64,000 nucleotides of DNA from Larkinella humicola (GTDB taxonomy: Bacteria > Bacteroidota > Bacteroidia > Cytophagales > Spirosomataceae): positions 124,001 through 188,000 of the forward strand of contig NZ_VTWS01000007.1 in assembly GCF_008727875.1 (NCBI RefSeq), read 5' to 3'. Shown here piece after piece: positions 62,081 to 64,000 of the stretch. Each line of letters starts with the position of its first letter. The stretch's first letter is position 1. A program made the translations under genes and the position numbers. A model generated the notes under the pieces. It was not told the DNA's origin. It worked only from the letters and a program-made list of their open reading frames with translations, and did not search any database.

Positions 62081-64000
62081 TTATGAAATCGTCGGAAGCA
62101 GGGCCGTTCGCAGCATCACGTCGACCTTGTGAGCCGTTGTACCAAATTCTTTTCGGGCTACATAGGCCAATGGCAGCCGCAAAAGCCAGGGAGGACGGGC
62201 CACCAGACTGCCCATTTTAGCCGAACTGGCTTCTAATAAAGCCAATCGCTCTTTCCATTCGGTTTCGGACCGAGACTGGTGAAATCCGACGGTGTTGGCC
62301 CAGGCCTGTTCGCGCCCCATCTTCATCACCGCCTTCTCAACGTTTTTAATTTTGTCCGAGAAATAGGTTACAAACGTTCCAAAGGGCCGAAAAATCCGGC
62401 CAATGTCGTCGTTCATCTGGTCGTACATATCTTCAAATAACCCATTCATTTTATCAAAGTCATTCTTAAATAACTCCAGGTCTTTTCCTTTATAAACTTC
62501 CGCCACCACAATCGGCAGATCGTAGGAAATGTGGGCGTTAGCTGCCGAAAAAATGTACTGGTTGGTGGTGATCACCGTTTTGGCAGCATCGAACGACAAC
62601 TGCCAGGGAGCAGACGCCGGTTTGCCATCGAAATACTGATTGAGAGCCTCAAAATACCGGTTGCCAAAACCGACATCAACCTGCTCCATTTCTACCAGAT
62701 TTTCGAAGATACCCGCCTTCAAACCGTCCTGGACGCGCAGCGTTACCAGTTTATAAACGGCAGCAAACAACCCGATCGGATTGTTCTGTGACCGCAGGTG
62801 CCGGGCTACTTTATCCAAGTAAAAAATCACTTCTTCAATGGTCTGTGCGGGCGGGATCCGGAAGTCCGGAGCCTCAGACTGCCAGGTGTCGGTGAGGGCC
62901 GAGGGCAGGTAAAACTGCTCGCTTTTGGCCCCGTTGTGATACGACATCACGAGATCGATCATCTGGTTGCTGAACGCCCGGCCCACCGCACCCATCAGCA
63001 AATGACGGTCGCCGACGGAGCGAAACCCTTTGTCGAGCCACTGAATGGCGTTCATCACCGGCGAATCATCCTTGTCGTCGTCTTTGGGAACCTCCAGCAG
63101 ATCGGCGTATTGATCACCAATAAAAAACCGTACAAACAGGGGTGACAGATTTTTGAGCGGCCCGAACGACAGCCGGGAGTTCATGAGGTCGATGCAGGCA
63201 TCGGTCAGTTCGGCACCTTCCCGACCGCCATCGGGCGACCGGCCGGCCTGCTGCTCCAGAATGGCGTTCATCAGATGCCGACAGTCGTCTTCGTTTTCCG
63301 AATTCAGGTCATCATCGACGCCGATCATGAACCCCACCACTTTCCAGAGGTGCAGATAGGCCTCCCGTTCCTCGGGCGTCAGTTCGATGTCCATCTGCTT
63401 CAGCCCGTCGATGATCACGACGCCAAACGACAGCAAGGTGCCAACCAGATCCTGCTGATTGATCGGAATGCCAAAATTCTCAACGTCCCAGCGGTGTTGC
63501 TGGGCGTGATACCGGATCACGGCGTGAATCAGCCGAACTTTCTGGATGGAAACAACGGCCAGGCCATCGTGTTCAAAACTATTCAGGGTCAGGATGTTGA
63601 CTACAAACTGGGCGGTTTCCATCAGCCGCCGGGTAAACGAATCGAGCGAACCATCGTGAACGCGCAGACGGCCGGTTCGGTACAACACCTTGGCCCCCCG
63701 CCAACAGGTGTAGCACAGTGGCAGCGATTTACAAAGCAGCAGCAGCAGAATTTTGGGGCCATATTGCTTGAAAACATCGGCCGCCACCATGAGTTTAAAC
63801 GGTTCGGCACAGTCGGGAAGCTGGCGGGTTTTGACAAAATACTCTTCCACAATCTGCTTCAACCGATCCGGCAACACGTCGAAAGCCGGGTTGGGGAAGT
63901 TGCGGTTTTGCACCAGCATCTGGAAAATCTGATCGACCTCCCCTTTCTGATTGTCCAGCAAAATGGCGGCAATGGTTCCGTCGGCGAGCGGGTCGCCCAT
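62081..64000 (-). CDS. MpaB/Lcp-like oxygenase (DUF2236) fused to DUF5995, reaches window edge
   Basis: At least 639 residues; an ATG sits exactly at the window edge, so the true start may lie outside. The N-terminal half (about 80-400) resembles the MpaB/rubber-oxygenase family (PF09995, haem-dependent): RRLMETAQFVVNIL, LIHAVIRYHAQQHRWDVENF and LWKVVGFMIGVDDDL. The C-terminal half matches DUF5995: FAAVYKLVTLRVQDG, VGFGNRYFEALNQYF and SAANAHISYDLPIVVAEVYK. The fusion of the two suggests a functional link. Substrates are unknown; rubber and lipid-like compounds are only family precedents. The gene follows the cyclase gene's start side on the same strand, 18 bases apart, so they may be co-transcribed. 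Confidence 0.75.
   Translation of the reverse strand: MGDPLADGTIAAILLDNQKGEVDQIFQMLVQNRNFPNPAFDVLPDRLKQIVEEYFVKTRQLPDCAEPFKLMVAADVFKQYGPKILLLLLCKSLPLCYTCWRGAKVLYRTGRLRVHDGSLDSFTRRLMETAQFVVNILTLNSFEHDGLAVVSIQKVRLIHAVIRYHAQQHRWDVENFGIPINQQDLVGTLLSFGVVIIDGLKQMDIELTPEEREAYLHLWKVVGFMIGVDDDLNSENEDDCRHLMNAILEQQAGRSPDGGREGAELTDACIDLMNSRLSFGPLKNLSPLFVRFFIGDQYADLLEVPKDDDKDDSPVMNAIQWLDKGFRSVGDRHLLMGAVGRAFSNQMIDLVMSYHNGAKSEQFYLPSALTDTWQSEAPDFRIPPAQTIEEVIFYLDKVARHLRSQNNPIGLFAAVYKLVTLRVQDGLKAGIFENLVEMEQVDVGFGNRYFEALNQYFDGKPASAPWQLSFDAAKTVITTNQYIFSAANAHISYDLPIVVAEVYKGKDLELFKNDFDKMNGLFEDMYDQMNDDIGRIFRPFGTFVTYFSDKIKNVEKAVMKMGREQAWANTVGFHQSRSETEWKERLALLEASSAKMGSLVARPPWLLRLPLAYVARKEFGTTAHKVDVMLRTALLPTIS

Overview
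The window looks like a chromosomal segment of a moderately GC-rich Bacteroidota bacterium, most likely Cytophagales (a Spirosoma/Larkinella-like relative is a guess, not shown). The evidence is a SusC/SusD pair, a DUF4249 partner of a TonB-dependent receptor, Bacteroidota-type TTG/TAnnTTTG promoters, many secreted glycoside hydrolases and a Bacteroidota-style contractile injection locus. No rRNA, tRNA, CRISPR array or complete insertion sequence was seen.

Region 1 (1-17009, all + strand, nearly gapless) is the 3' part of an extracellular contractile injection system (eCIS, Afp/PVC-like). In order it holds the spike (partial), gp25-like wedge, two large baseplate proteins, a 998-residue PKD-domain protein, the tape-measure protein, a DUF4157 (eCIS-core) effector ending in a probable HNH-type nuclease, a WD40-like protein that may be its antidote, and the AAA+ ATPase. 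Sheath, tube and cap genes must lie upstream of the window.

Region 2 (16985-37235) is a polysaccharide utilisation locus. It has a LacI repressor with a double palindromic operator, SusC, SusD, a flavin-binding-like protein, a secreted FAD oxidoreductase, a GH9-like enzyme, an unassigned alpha-toroid enzyme, a sodium:solute symporter, a GH2 enzyme and a second FAD oxidoreductase. The unusual flavoprotein content suggests an oxidative step in glycan use. Several of its gene junctions carry long inverted repeats.

Region 3 (37236-46577) is a redox and stress neighbourhood: AhpC, AhpD, a dihaem cytochrome c, a NarL-type regulator beside a decayed histidine kinase, two small membrane proteins, a DUF4242 protein, OsmC, a nonsense-interrupted Uma2 gene, ferrochelatase and, divergently, OxyR with its two redox cysteines.

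Region 4 (46574-64000) is mixed: DEAD-box helicase, an isolated nuoH, photolyase, a TonB receptor plus DUF4249 lipoprotein, a lytic transglycosylase, a PhnA-like protein, a secreted glutaminase-family protein with an exported sugar isomerase-like protein, a 7TMR-DISM adenylyl cyclase, and a MpaB-like oxygenase fused to DUF5995 that runs to the window edge.
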